From positions 967,140 to 1,031,139 of the forward strand of contig JAOANU010000008.1 in NCBI GenBank assembly GCA_034387635.1: a stretch of 64,000 bases of DNA, in the 5' to 3' direction. Below are positions 10,501 to 23,085 of the stretch, one piece after another. Below the pieces are notes generated by a model. It ran no database searches. It saw nothing but the letters and a program-made list of their open reading frames with translations, and was not told where the DNA came from. The DNA is from Rhodosporidiobolus odoratus. Lineage: Eukaryota > Basidiomycota > Microbotryomycetes > Sporidiobolales > Sporidiobolaceae. Every line of letters begins with the position of its first letter. Position 1 is the first letter of the stretch. A program made the translations under genes and the position numbers.

Positions 10501-12526
10501 ATGGCTACGTTTCTCTCGACGCTGTGCGCACTTTTGGCCGTATTGCTTGCTGTGTGGGCCTTCCTCCCTACTCCCCCACATCCACCATCTCGACCTGTCC
10601 GAGGTGCGAAATACGAGTCACCGGGACCTGTGCTGGCGAGCAGAGTGGAGAACCTGGTACTGGATGGTCTCACCATCATACCCATGTGAGCCGCTCTAGC
10701 ATTCGTCGAGGCATTCTTGCTGACGTCTCCTCGTCGAACCAGTGCCCGGCTGCCTCGGCTCAAGACTCGCCTACATATTCCTTTCTCTCGCTACAGTCTT
10801 GCCCTCTCCCTCGACCTTACTTCGAGCGAAACCGTCCTCTCCCGCCTGCGGATCGGCTCGGCGACCGTGCGAGGCAGAGATATTATGCGAGAAGCGGTTT
10901 CGGTGCAGGCACGAGGCGTCGAGGTTGCCATGCAGGGCAGTATCGGAGCCCGAGTTGAGATCTGCCTGTTGGAGAGCGGGGACAAGCAGCCAAAGTGGAG
11001 CTGGAGAAAAGGCAGTGCTGGAAGGGCACAAGTCGCCTTCGAGGGCGCCGCTACGGAGGCGAAGGTACAAGTGGTTGGCGGACCCGCTTCTACCCCCTTC
11101 GCGTCGAGTCCGGCCATCGACGACGCACAAGAAACGGCTCTTACACCAAAACTGTCTCTTCTCGCCTCTTCCTTCTCTCCCGGCAATACCACCTTGCTGT
11201 CCCTCTCGCCGTCCTTCCTTCCTTTCCTACCGACCTCACTCTCCTCCTTCCTGTTCAGTACCATCGTTCCTTCCGCGCGCAACTCGCCAATCGCTCGCTC
11301 GGCCAATTCGCATCTTGTCTCGTTCCTATTGCGGGAGCTTCTCGAGGGGCATGTACTTGATGAGCTTCTTGCGGATCTGGAAAGATTCGCAGGCAAGCAC
11401 GTCGACGGAGCAATGTATGGAGGGATTGTGGACTCCGAGCGCGAGCGAGTCCTCGCCGCCTTCTTCCGCACGCCCAACTATCAAGCGGAACAACAGCACA
11501 CTGCACAAGTGCCAGGCCCTCCTCCTCGCATCCCACCTCCTTCGGACTCTCTTCCTCCATCCGGCGGTCTTCGCTTCTCCTCCATCGTTCATGGTCCGAC
11601 CTTACTGCACTCCCTTTCCTTGCCCGCACCTCCCTCGACTTTCCTGCCTGTTTTCTCCCGCTCTTCTGCGTCTGCGGGCGGACTTCGTCACACTCTCCTC
11701 TCTTCTCCGATACTCAATCAAATCACCACCGGGCCTCCTTCCGTCGACTTGGGGACAAGCGAGTTTGAGCGGGTGGGGTGGAGTAGCGCAAGGATTGAGC
11801 TGGCGCAGCCAAGTCGATGCTCAACGGACAACGATGCGAGAGAGCTCGTGCTGAGCGTGGACAGCCTCGACGCCCTCCTCAGCACACAATTCACCATTTC
11901 TTCCACTCTCCGTACTGCTCCCTCTCTTCTCCTGGGCGGACTGAGGGACCTCGTCGAGCCGGGTTCCACCACCACCTCTGTCACCTCAGCTCTAATCCGC
12001 ATACACCTACCTCTCGCCTTCTTGCCGTCGTCGCCATCCGGATGGCGCGTCGAAGTCGGCGGGAAAGCTCGACCAGGACTTGGCGCAGGTGATGGAACGG
12101 TCAGAATGGAGGGTGGGTTCGACAAGATACATCCGAAGATTCGTCTCGAGAGTAGGTTGCTGGGCAAGGTAGGTGAGAAGGTTGTGAATGGCGTTCTGGA
12201 AGGCGTGAAGGTGCGCTTCTTGCTTTCTTTCCCTCTCCTGTCGTCGAACTCGTGCTGTTGCAGGGGAGCAGCCTCCCCCAGCCCTACTAAAAAGCAGCTC
12301 TCCCGCATCAACGCACCACTTCACTTGGCTCCCTTGTTCGCAGGCTCTTTTCGCGCCCCTCGCTCCTCCTCTGCTCTCGTTCTTTCTAGCCGACCTTGCC
12401 CGACTGCGATTACAGCAAGTTCTCGACGACGTGTGCGGCAGGGTAAGGGATGAAGGCGGAGTGGAGTTCGCCATGGCTGCTGCAGAAACTTCGGAAAAGC
12501 GGACGGGAGCAGCAGGGGCTGGATGA
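10501..12526 (+). CDS. Single-pass membrane protein of unknown function, 611 aa
   Basis: Three exons: 10501-10685, 10743-12210 and 12344-12526, in frame throughout. The ATG at 10501 begins MATFLSTLCALLAVLLAVWAF, a hydrophobic segment near residues 4-22 that should be a signal anchor. It is followed by a Pro-rich stalk. The rest looks like an extended beta-rich lumenal or extracellular domain with hydrophobic strands (LHIPFSRYSLALSLDL, TSALIRIHLPLAFLP). The C-terminal exon, ALFAPLAPPLLSFFLADL, may be a re-entrant or lipid-facing helix. The 133-nt intron 2 contains another AG that could define a tiny exon; I kept the single-intron model because it closes cleanly on TGA at 12524-12526. The layout is compatible with fungal membrane-anchored lipid-binding proteins, but I cannot name the family. 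Confidence 0.6.
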
Positions 12527-12954
12527 GGTAGCCAATTCTGGACAGCTTGCATTGTCTATTCTGTCTCTTGACTGGGGTCTGAGTGAGATGGGGCACGTCG
12601 CAGCAGCAAGCTTGTAACCTGGAAATGGGTATATAGAACGGCTGGGGAAGTCACAGGCAGATTGAGAAGGTCCTGCTGAACTGTCTGGCCTCTCGCTTGG
12701 TCACAGACCTCCTTGATCAGGCTGCAGGCTACGCCTCGTCTGTACAAGGAGGAAGCAGAGATGTACACGAAATACTGGACTGCAGATGTAGGCGCAGAGT
12801 CCCTGAAAGTGGTCTGTCGATCTCACCTCTCCCTGAACTGACCAGCTTCTAAGCTCTTCCTTTGGGCAATCATCTCTCGTACATCTTGCCAGCAGCAGAC
12901 ACCGGATGAAAAGAAGGAAAGAACTCGGTTAAATCCCCAGGTGTTGCAAGAAAC

Positions 12955-12984
12955 CTACTCTGCCTGCTGTTCAACCGTGGTCTT
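12955..12984 (-). pseudogene. RPL9 3'-end fragment, array unit 1
   Basis: These thirty bases are identical to the last nine codons (KTTVEQQAE) plus TAG of RPL9. They are followed by the same 3' flank but preceded by unrelated array sequence instead of the gene body. Confidence 0.9.
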
Positions 12985-14474
12985 GCACCACCAGGGTGTG
13001 CGTAATGGCAATCAACGTTCCAGTCAGAGAAGTGCCTTATCAATGCTGTAACAGATGCCTCTATATTACACTACCGATCCTTGCAAAATCATTGCAGGCT
13101 TGCACCGAGCTTCAGGGTGATGAGTATCTGGTTCTGCAAACGAGCTGCATCTGAAAAGACTTTTCTTACGCACAAGTTCCTTCTGCCCTACCTGCACCCA
13201 GGTTGCTCCAGCATATGAGCCGAGGGACAGCCCCCTGTACGCTCGTGCTGTACCTGAATGCACGTGACATGTCTTTTTTTGCTGCCGGCTATTATGCTGC
13301 CAGTGCATTGCATGCCACGAACTGCAACCTCCAGTCAACAAGCTGAACAACAGTACACTGGCTGATTAGCAAGTAATAAGCTGGTGGCGGCCCTTGCATA
13401 GACCTCTCGCGAGCTTGACTTACCTTGCTCATTCACTCCAAAGCAGCTCAGCAGGGCCAGAGGGAGCCTGCTCCACCCTGTCTGCTAGAGAACAAGCTGG
13501 GGTGAGAACCAAGACTGCCTGCAAACATGCCCAATAAGGTGTCTGACTAGCAGTGCAACGGAGAAGACATGAAAGGAAACGAGGCAGACACAGCCCGCGC
13601 AGCTGGCTGTGACTGCGCATCATCACGTATCTTTTTGGTGACTTGGCACCATCTTCCCTGTGCCCTGCTTTTGCTTGGTTGTGACTTGGCCCTAGCTCTA
13701 TGACGGAACGAACACCTTACATCCACCACTATGCAGCTACTGATTCTGCTGTGACATGCCACAAGCCATCAAGTGGACTTTATCTGAGAGTGATGCATTA
13801 CATACAAAGACATTGGAGATAGTGGCTCATAGCAATGGCCCAATTGACCTGAAGTACAGCCGCACGTCTGACATTGACCCGGGACTTGCATTGTTCGGGT
13901 ATTATCACAATGTGGCCTTGGTTTTTGCTCCGGCTGTGTACTCCAATTAGGTGTCACTGCAAAAAAGACTTGGTGGCTAGGGGCTCCAGCAATATATTGC
14001 GAGGCAAGAGGGTTGGCAAAGAGAGAGAACTTGCGACTGACATAGTCGGGGTAGCAAACGTTCATGTATGAGGTTACAAGCGGACTCCCAAGCAGCCTCT
14101 GTACAGCGTGAGTGAGAAGCACACCAGTAAGCTCGTAACCTAGATTGGGTGTATAGAACGGCTGGGGAAGTCACAGGCAGATTGAGAAGGTCCTGCTGAA
14201 CTGTCTGGCCTCTCGCTTGGTCACAGACCTCCTTGATCAGGCTGCAGGCTACGCCTCGTCTGTACAAGGAGGAAGCAGAGATGTACACGAAATACTGGAC
14301 TGCAGATGTAGGCGCAGAGTCCCTGAAAGTGGTCTGTCGATCTCACCTCTCCCTGAACTGACCAGCTTCTAAGCTCTTCCTTTGGGCAATCATCTCTCGT
14401 ACATCTTGCCAGCAGCAGACACCGGATGAAAAGAAGGAAAGAACTCGGTTAAATCCCCAGGTGTTGCAAGAAAC

Positions 14475-14504
14475 CTACTCTGCCTGCTGTTCAACCGTGG
14501 TCTT
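14475..14504 (-). pseudogene. RPL9 3'-end fragment, array unit 2
   Basis: Second copy of the RPL9 terminal codons and stop, 1520 bp from the first and detached from any upstream coding sequence. Confidence 0.9.
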
Positions 14505-15991
14505 GCACCACCAGGGTGTGCGTAATGGCAATCAACGTTCCAGTCAGAGAAGTGCCTTATCAATGCTGTAACAGATGCCTCTATATTACACTACCGATCC
14601 TTGCAAAATCATTGCAGGCTTGCACCGAGCTTCAGGGTGATGAGTATCTGGTTCTGCAAACGAGCTGCATCTGAAAAGACTTTTCTTACGCACAAGTTCC
14701 TTCTGCCCTACCTGCACCCAGGTTGCTCCAGCATATGAGCCGAGGGACAGCCCCCTGTACGCTCGTGCTGTACCTGAATGCACGTGACATGTCTTTTTTT
14801 GCTGCCGGCTATTATGCTGCCAGTGCATTGCATGCCACGAACTGCAACCTCCAGTCAACAAGCTGAACAACAGTACACTGGCTGATTAGCAAGTAATAAG
14901 CTGGTGGCGGCCCTTGCATAGACCTCTCGCGAGCTTGACTTACCTTGCTCATTCACTCCAAAGCAGCTCAGCAGGGCCAGAGGGAGCCTGCTCCACCCTG
15001 TCTGCTAGAGAACAAGCTGGGGTGAGAACCAAGACTGCCTGCAAACATGCCCAATAAGGTGTCTGACTAGCAGTGCAACGGAGAAGACATGAAAGGAAAC
15101 GAGGCAGACACAGCCCGCGCAGCTGGCTGTGACTGCGCATCATCACGTATCTTTTTGGTGACTTGGCACCATCTTCCCTGTGCCCTGCTTTTGCTTGGTT
15201 GTGACTTGGCCCTAGCTCTATGACGGAACGAACACCTTACATCCACTATGCAGCTACTGATTCTGCTGTGACATGCCACAAGCCATCAAGTGGACTTTAT
15301 CTGAGAGTGATGCATTACATACAAAGACATTGGAGATAGTGGCTCATAGCAATGGCCCAATTGACCTGAAGTACAGCCGCACGTCTGACATTGACCCGGG
15401 ACTTGCATTGTTCGGGTATTATCACAATGTGGCCTTGGTTTTTGCTCCGGCTGTGTACTCCAATTAGGTGTCACTGCAAAAAAGACTTGGTGGCTAGGGG
15501 CTCCAGCAATATATTGCGAGGCAAGAGGGTTGGCAAAGAGAGAGAACTTGCGACTGACATAGTCGGGGTAGCAAACGTTCATGTATGAGGTTACAAGCGG
15601 ACTCCCAAGCAGCCTCTGTACAGCGTGAGTGAGAAGCACACCAGTAAGCTCGTAACCTAGATTGGGTATATAGAACGGCTGGGGAAGTCACAGGCAGATT
15701 GAGAAGGTCCTGCTGAACTGTCTGGCCTCTCGCTTGGTCACAGACCTCCTTGATCAGGCTGCAGGCTACGCCTCGTCTGTACAAGGAGGAAGCAGAGATG
15801 TACACGAAATACTGGACTGCAGATGTAGGCGCAGAGTCCCTGAAAGTGGTCTGTCAATCTCACCTCTCCCTGAACTGACCAGCTTCTAAGCTCTTCCTTT
15901 GGGCAATCATCTCTCGTACATCTTGCCAGCAGCAGACACCGGATGAAAAGAAGGAAAGAACTCGGTTAAATCCCCAGGTGTTGCAAGAAAC

Positions 15992-16021
15992 CTACTCTGC
16001 CTGCTGTTCAACCGTGGTCTT
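15992..16021 (-). pseudogene. RPL9 3'-end fragment, array unit 3
   Basis: Third copy of the RPL9 terminal codons and stop, 1517 bp before the functional one at 17509-17538. Confidence 0.9.
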
Positions 16022-17508
16022 GCACCACCAGGGTGTGCGTAATGGCAATCAACGTTCCAGTCAGAGAAGTGCCTTATCAATGCTGTAACAGATGCCTCTA
16101 TATTACACTACCGATCCTTGCAAAATCATTGCAGGCTTGCACCGAGCTTCAGGGTGATGAGTATCTGGTTCTGCAAACGAGCTGCATCTGAAAAGACTTT
16201 TCTTACGCACAAGTTCCTTCTGCCCTACCTGCACCCAGGTTGCTCCAGCATATGAGCCGAGGGACAGCCCCCTGTACGCTCGTGCTGTACCTGAATGCAC
16301 GTGACATGTCTTTTTTTGCTGCCGGCTATTATGCTGCCAGTGCATTGCATGCCACGAACTGCAACCTCCAGTCAACAAGCTGAACAACAGTACACTGGCT
16401 GATTAGCAAGTAATAAGCTGGTGGCGGCCCTTGCATGGACCTCTCGCGAGCTTGACTTACCTTGCTCATTCACTCCAAAGCAGCTCAGCAGGGCCAGAGG
16501 GAGCCTGCTCCACCCTGTCTGCTAGAGAACAAGCTGGGGTGAGAACCAAGACTGCCTGCAAACATGCCCAATAAGGTGTCTGACTAGCAGTGCAACGGAG
16601 AAGACATGAAAGGAAACGAGGCAGACACAGCCCGCGCAGCTGGCTGTGACTGCGCATCATCACGTATCTTTTTGGTGACTTGGCACCATCTTCCCTGTGC
16701 CCTGCTTTTGCTTGGTTGTGACTTGGCCCTAGCTCTATGACGGAACGAACACCTTACATCCACTATGCAGCTACTGATTCTGCTGTGACATGCCACAAGC
16801 CATCAAGTGGACTTTATCTGAGAGTGATGCATTACATACAAAGACATTGGAGATAGTGGCTCATAGCAATGGCCCAATTGACCTGAAGTACAGCCGCACG
16901 TCTGACATTGACCCGGGACTTGCATTGTTCGGGTATTATCACAATGTGGCCTTGGTTTTTGCTCCGGCTGTGTACTCCAATTAGGTGTCACTGCAAAAAA
17001 GACTTGGTGGCTAGGGGCTCCAGCAATATATTGCGAGGCAAGAGGGTTGGCAAAGAGAGAGAACTTGCGACTGACATAGTCGGGGTAGCAAACGTTCATG
17101 TATGAGGTTACAAGCGGACTCCCAAGCAGCCTCTGTACAACGTGAGTGAGAAGCACACCAGTAAGCTCGTAACCTAGATTGGGTATATAGAACGGCTGGG
17201 GAAGTCACAGGCAGATTGAGAAGGTCCTGCTGAACTGTCTGGCCTCTCGCTTGGTCACAGACCTCCTTGATCAGGCTGCAGGCTACGCCTCGTCTGTACA
17301 AGGAGGAAGCAGAGATGCACACGAAATACTGGACTGCAGATGTAGGCGCAGAGTCCCTGAAAGTGGTCTGTCGATCTCACCTCTCCCTGAACTGACCAGC
17401 TTCTAAGCTCTTCCTTTGGGCAATCATCTCTCGTACATCTTGCCAGCAGCAGACACCGGATGAAAAGAAGGAAAGAACTCGGTTAAACCCCCAGGTGTTG
17501 CAAGAAAC

Positions 17509-18748
17509 CTACTCTGCCTGCTGTTCAACCGTGGTCTTCTCCGAAACATAAATTCCGTCGAGGCTGGGCATCAAAGGGCGTAGACGCACGGATCAAGGCG
17601 CAGTGGGATACAGCAGTGGCAAGGACAACCGTGTTGGATGAGGGGGGAAAGAAGGAGACGAAGGAAAAAGAAGAAGAAAAAAAGATAAAAAGGTCGGGTC
17701 AGTTTCTGCGACTACGCGCGATCTCGCCAGCGCCAGAACAGTGAGACAGACAAGACGTACAACTTGCGGATGTCCTTGTTGCGGACAAGGGTCTGGCCGT
17801 GGATGTCCGCCGCACTCTGGGAAACCAACTCAACATCGTTACCCGAAAGGACAATCTCGTCCTTCTGGGACTTGGACTCCTCGATGGTCACGCCGTCGAG
17901 GAGCTGAACGTGACGGACACGCTTCTCGCCGAGGAAGTTACTGCAAAGGGCGGAACGGGAAGGCGTGGGAGTGTGCAGAAACGGTCAGACTTCGTAACTC
18001 CTTGCAGCCGCCTTTGCTCCAGCCGGAACAAGAGACAAGGTGACCGAGAAAGCTGCACAACGCACCGGATCTCGAGGCTCTTCTTGTCACCAGCGATAAT
18101 GACGTTGATGGGGAAATGGGCGTAGACGAGACGCATCTTGTAGGCAAAGCCGTACGAGACACCCTTGATCATGTTCTCGATTTGGGAGCGGATGGTGCGG
18201 AGGCAAGCAACGTGCTTGCGGCCACCGTGCCAGACCACGAGCTTGACCTTGTGGACGGGGTTGACGGCCTTCTCGGAGGGGACGAGAACGCGGATCGACA
18301 TGTTGACGTGCTGCGCGTTCTGTGGCGCTCAAGGCATGCAACGGAAGGCGTGACAAGGTGAATGTCCAGGAGGATCGGCGGAAGATGTGTGTTAAGGGTA
18401 GCGAGTGGGGCGCAGGTGCCGGTATGAATCAAGCACAGCGGGTTGTGACAGGATGCGGGAAGATACAGATATGAGTGGTTCAAAGGTACAGGGGAAGGAC
18501 TGTCAGCTTCAACCCAGCTGTTACGGGGCGAGCCACCGCACCTTCTGGAGGGTACCGCGGGGACCGGTGACGGTGATGACACGGGCCTTGACGGCAACCG
18601 TGACGCCCTCGCTATAGGATGAATCATGCACAGGTCAGCTACAATCCAAGGACAGGACTAGACAAGTAGCTAGAGACAAGAGTGGGGCGAGCCCATAAGT
18701 GGGAACGTACGGGATGATGACCTCCTCTTCCTGGTAAACCTGCTTCAT
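17509..18748 (-). CDS. RPL9: 60S ribosomal protein L9 (uL6), 198 aa
   Basis: Five exons: 18748-18711, 18611-18542, 18319-18066, 17940-17761 and 17563-17509. The protein starts [15 protein letters not shown] and contains the L9 hallmarks [56 protein letters not shown] and [15 protein letters not shown]. Length fits the family (~190 aa). It is a large-subunit rRNA-binding protein at the base of the P-stalk. A CAG directly precedes the start codon, so a 5'-UTR intron is possible. The last 30 coding bases and the 3' flank are the proximal end of the 1.5-kb tandem array, so the functional C-terminus and the polyadenylation region are shared with three detached copies. Confidence 0.97.
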
Positions 18749-19597
18749 CTGCGCGTACGGTGCACCACACCAATGAACCGCAGTCAGTACACTGCATTCA
18801 TCGCTGTGTGGCAGGAAGTTGCTAGAGGACGCGAGCGGCGGGTAGGCTCAACGCGAGGGGCAGAAGATGCGAGACAGGGTTGGCGGTGTGAGCGTGTGGT
18901 AAGGCGTAGGAGGAGGCCTTGCCAGGCTCGAGTATCGTAACGACGACCGGAGTAGGCGGGGTGATGTAGCCGCTGCTGGTTGCGGACCCGGCTCCCTACG
19001 AGCGCTTCGGATGCTCCTGCCAGCGTTGCCCCCCCATGCAGCGCTCCTTCCTGCCCACACGCTCTCACCCCGCCCTGCCTAGCGCGCCCTACTGGTGCCG
19101 TCGCTGTTGTCCATGTCTGGTCGCAAAAAAGGTCGAGCTTCACTGAGGGTCGATGAGGTCGATCTGGCGATGGAGGTAGCGAGACGGGAGGGGCGGGACA
19201 GTACGGCTAGATAGCTAGGAGACGAGTTTACTTTGGCCTGAGGGGGGTGAGCACCGAGACGAGGGAAAGAAGAAGTTGGATCCGACTTGGGCGAGAATTG
19301 TCAAAGGTTAATTCACATTACGACTGCTCATTGCACTTGATCAGACCACATTATACTTGATTACCTTTGATCACAATTCGTCCTCGACTCGTTCCCCCCT
19401 TCAGCATCTTCAGTACACCAACTCGCGTGCTTTCATCGCGGAACCGCACCAACGCAATACAAGATCTCGGTTCTCTGCAAACGTGCACTTCCTATCGCCC
19501 ACGTCCCCTTGATCTTGAGATTAGCGAGCAGCTCGCGTTCCCCCTCACCCGACTTCACTCGAATCCCACCCGCCTGCGTGTAGTGACTGCACCAGTC
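18749..19597. promoter_or_regulatory. Divergent promoter region RPL9 / PCF11
   Basis: This is 849 bp between two divergent housekeeping genes. The part near 19305-19380 is relatively AT-rich (TTAATTCACATTACG, TTATACTTGATTACC) and may hold the PCF11 promoter. Splice-like signals next to the RPL9 start suggest a 5'-UTR intron. Confidence 0.4.
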
Positions 19598-22500
19598 ATG
19601 TCGTACCCTCCGCCAGATCCCTACTATGGATACGGTCAACCTCCGCCGCCCTCTTACGGCTACCCTCCCCCGCATCAACAGTCATACTATGGTCAATACC
19701 CACAGCAGTCACCGCCACAACCGGCTTATTCCTATGGCGCACCACCACCACCGCAGCATCATCAAGGATACGGCTACCCACCACCCCCGGCACCTTCACC
19801 ATACGGCGGTTACTCGTACCCGCCTGCCCCTTCGTCTTACCCTCCTCCACCTCAGTCCTACGCTTCTCCTTCCCCCTCCGCCCCACCCTTGCACGCTCCG
19901 CCTCCACCGCAGCCAATAGTGCCTAGAGAGGGCGAACTTAGGCCTCCGCCCGACGTTGGCGTCGACCCCAACTCGTTTCGACGTTTCTTCAGCCAGGAGC
20001 TGCAGAAACTCAGCTACAACTCGAAACCCGTCATCACGAGCTTGACCCTGTTCGCACACGAGCACAGCGTCAGAATGGGTGTCGTGGTCGCGCAATGTCT
20101 GGAGGAACACCTCAGAAATGTGCGTTTCCTTTGTTCCTATCTCGTTCTGATCCCGCATTGCCCCTTTCCTCCCCCCTTTCCCCTTCTTCTCCTCGGAATG
20201 ATGGATATGGTCGGAGCAGGCAGGTTGCACACAAGAACGCGGATGCAAAAAGAACCAGACGCAACAAGCAATTCTTGGGGGGTTGTCGCCGCGTTCCCGT
20301 CCTGGTTTTGCGCGCCTGCCTCGTTCCAGTCAGCACGCTCGCCCTGCTCTCTACCTGTGTCCCGGCAGACTATCGCGAGTGCCTCGTACACCAGCGCGCT
20401 CTGCCCCGCTCTCTCCTGCCTCGCCGAAAGCTGTCCGACTGCCGTGCTTGATCTTGATTGCGAAAGCGAGCAAGACCGGGCTCCATCCGTAGACCAAGAA
20501 AGCGGGTCGTGCAGAAAGTGCAGCGGTGCCGTACAGCTCCCTCTAGCGCGACAGAGCAGGCGAAACTGACCAACTCGTTCTCTTTCTTGGCCCCCTTCCC
20601 GTTCGACTCACACCCTTCCGATGCTGTCTTCTTCCTCTTCTCTTCTCCGCTTCACTCGATGTCCATCCATTCTCCGTCGACCATCCTATCGCTGATAGTG
20701 TCCTGCCGTTCACCTACTTCCGACTTTTTACCTTCTCGATTCAATCTCGAAGAACATCGGTCCGCCCTATCTGACCCTCTTCTCGCGCTTTCTCGAGCGT
20801 GGCTTCCTCTCCTCCTATCACTCGGCGGATCCGTCGACCAAGACTAAACTCGAAGAGTTGCTCGGCACCTGGAAGACGGGCGGCGCCGACGGAGGCGAGC
20901 TGTTCAGGTTGCCCGAAGAGGGCAGGGAGGGTAGGGTTCAGCGGGGTATTGAGACTGCGCTTTGGGGTTCCAGGGGTAAGGGCGGGCTTAGTGGTACCAC
21001 GAAGGAGACCAGCGGGGGGTATGGCAATGGCGTGCGTTCCGCCTTTTCTCCCGTGTGTGCCTCGGTTGTCTGTCTATCCGCCTCACACCCTGCCTTACCT
21101 TCTGCCGTCACAACTTCTTCATCTGCACGCGTGCGTGCCTGCCTGTTGGGGGGTGCAGCTTGTTCCGATAGGACGATGACCGGTGGTATTGACGCTACGC
21201 TTCTTCCGCAGGTTGCCCAGCTCCCGCAGGCCGCCACGACGTCCGAGCGTTCCGGCGTGCTTTACGATGTCCGCCGTCTACTAGGTCTAAGGCAGGAGCA
21301 CTCTCAGAAAGCACCCGGAGATGCAGTTAACGAGGGCCAGATTTCGGCATTGAAAAAGGTGAGCTCCCTCGCACCGTCGAACAGCCCACGGTACTGGCGG
21401 TCTCTGCGCTCGCTCTTTGCCCGACGACCAATTGCTGACCGCCTTATCATCCGGCGTTTGCAGCTCGAGTCCCTCATTCTGAATACTCAGCTCACCACAG
21501 ACCAAGTAAACCAAATTCGTGCGCAACTCGCCGCTCTCGCTCCCCCCGTCCCCGCCCCGACTCCAACGCCGGTCCTTCTCCCTACCCCGACTGCTGCGCC
21601 CATCGCCTCCGTTCCTTCCCTCTCTCCCGTGCCGGTCTTGCCGCCCAGTGTCCCCGGTTCCGTGCCTTCCCCTCCTGCGCCCGTACCTCCAATCCTTCCG
21701 CTCGCGTCAGAACCGGCCACGACAGCGGCGAATCCGCTCGCAGGTATAGATCTTTCCCTGCTGTCCCAGCTTTCCGCAACCGGTGCTTTGGCGAATCTCT
21801 TCCAGAACGCGGACTCGCCCGCACCAGCCGCGACCGCACCAGCGGCGTCAGTGCCGCCAGTCAAGATTGAAGAAATCAAGCCACAACTCGAGGAGGAAAA
21901 ACCAAAGCTGGATGAACAGTTTGACGACGCGGCAGGTCTATGGGAGGGAGAAGTCCTGAGGATGGGGGTTGGGATGGGCAACGCTGAAATTGCACTGTAC
22001 GGTATTGAGCTATTCCCCCGGTGTCTCCCGTGGCCCGATGATCTTGCGCTTGACTGATGTTTTCTCTATCATCGGTCTGCAGTCAACGCCCTCAGGCTCC
22101 CAATGTCCTCTACACCCTCCTTCCTCTCACTTGCCAACAATGCGGTCTTCGCTTGTTCGAGTCTCGTCACGGTAAGCGCAAGATGGATCAGCATCTCGAC
22201 TGGCATTTCAATTACAAGAGGAGGATTCGGGAGGGCGCTGGCAGGACGGCTGGCAGAGGTTGGTTCACGAAGGAAGAAGTGCGCAGACCCTGCTCTCTAT
22301 TTCCAACAGCTATACTGATCGTCTAATTTCGCAGGAATGGTACTCTTCCTCTTCCGCCACGATGGAGTCCGCCTCCGCCTCGACTGCGCTCGCAAGCGCC
22401 GGCGCCTCCTCTTTGTCTTCGACAACCCTCGCTGCACCCAACGGTGTTGACCGCGCGGCGTTGATGAAAGAAAAGGTACCCGTGCCACCCGCCGGCTCGC

Positions 22501-23085
22501 AAGAAGGACTCGGGGACAAGCCTTGCCCAATCTGCCAAGACAGGTTCAAGAGTGAATGGAGCGACGAGGAGGAAGAGTGGGTGTGGTGGAACGCGCGAGT
22601 GATTGAGGGTGTGGTGCGTTGCTCTCATCTTTGCCTTGCTCTCATCTTTGCCTTGCGCTCGTCCTTGCCGAGCTTTCCCCCTCACCTCGGCGCGCCGCTA
22701 ACTCGGTGTGTCTGTACGCGTCTACGAGCAATAGCTCTACCACGCCACCTGCCACGCCGAAGCCTCCCTGTCCCGCGTTAATAACGCATCGTCCGCCACT
22801 TCCGCCTCATTAAACGCGACCCGCGAAACAACGCCTGCTGCCGCCTCTCTAGGCACGAAGAAGCGTACCGCAGATGCGCTCATCTCCCCAGTCAAGCCGG
22901 ATCTTTTCCGTTCCGCCAGCGAAGACGAAGACGACAGCCTCGCCCTCGGCTCAAATGGTAGGCCAGCTTTAGACGGCGAACCAGAACTCAAGAGGGTGAA
23001 GCAGGAACCAGATTGGGAGGAAGACAACGGAGCGACAAGCGGGATGCATATGCCTCTTCTCGAAGACGGTGGGGCCGGCCCTTGA
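19598..23085 (+). CDS. PCF11: Pcf11-like mRNA 3'-end processing and transcription termination factor, 786 aa
   Basis: Seven exons in one frame: 19598-20119, 20699-21031, 21212-21358, 21464-21996, 22083-22278, 22335-22613 and 22735-23085. Residues 1-115 are a Pro/Tyr/Gln-rich tail. A CTD-interacting domain follows from about residue 122 (DPNSFRRFFSQELQKLSYNS; then LPTFYLLDSISKNIG and FLERGFLSSYH). A Pro/Ala-rich linker leads to the first zinc finger (LTCQQCGLRLFESRHGK then MDQHLDWHF). The second follows (KPCPICQDRFKSEW, then EWVWWNA and YHATCHAEA). This is the Pcf11 order: CID binds the phosphorylated Pol II CTD and the C-terminal fingers flank the Clp1-binding region of cleavage factor IA. 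Intron 1 is 579 nt, far longer than the others in this gene. Confidence 0.93.

Larger units (their letters stand above)
12604..17538. repeat. Tandem array: three ~1.52-kb units plus a terminal partial unit ending inside RPL9
   Basis: The same sequence recurs at offsets of 1520, 1517 and 1517 bp; for example the block after TATAGAACGG lies at 12636, 14156, 15673 and 17190. Units differ by only a few bases. The first has an extra ACC near 13730. Each unit consists of F (about 380 bp, equal to the RPL9 3' flank plus its last 30 coding bases) and I (about 1.14 kb, from 12985 to about 14123 in unit 1). The order is unique DNA, F-I-F-I-F-I-F, then the rest of RPL9. The left edge near 12604 is slightly diverged from the other F copies. 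Short frames inside I, including a 64-codon one, show no known motif, so I treat I as non-coding. CpG is scarce compared with neighbouring genes. Confidence 0.95.

Noticed and set aside
13756..13950. 64-codon open frame repeated in every 1.5-kb unit
   Set aside because: It is preserved only because the units are near-identical. It has no motif, no splice partner and is shorter than other chance frames in the same unit.
12604..17538. Helitron or rDNA/5S array
   Set aside because: No Helitron end (TC...CTAG with hairpin) or rRNA sequence was found. The units contain RPL9 3' sequence instead.
12604..17538. CRISPR-like array
   Set aside because: The unit is 1.5 kb with no short repeat/spacer pattern, and the DNA is eukaryotic nuclear.
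20120..20698. C/D-box snoRNA in PCF11 intron 1
   Set aside because: A C-box-like ATGATGG and a D-like CTGA are present, but there is no terminal stem and the spacing is poor.
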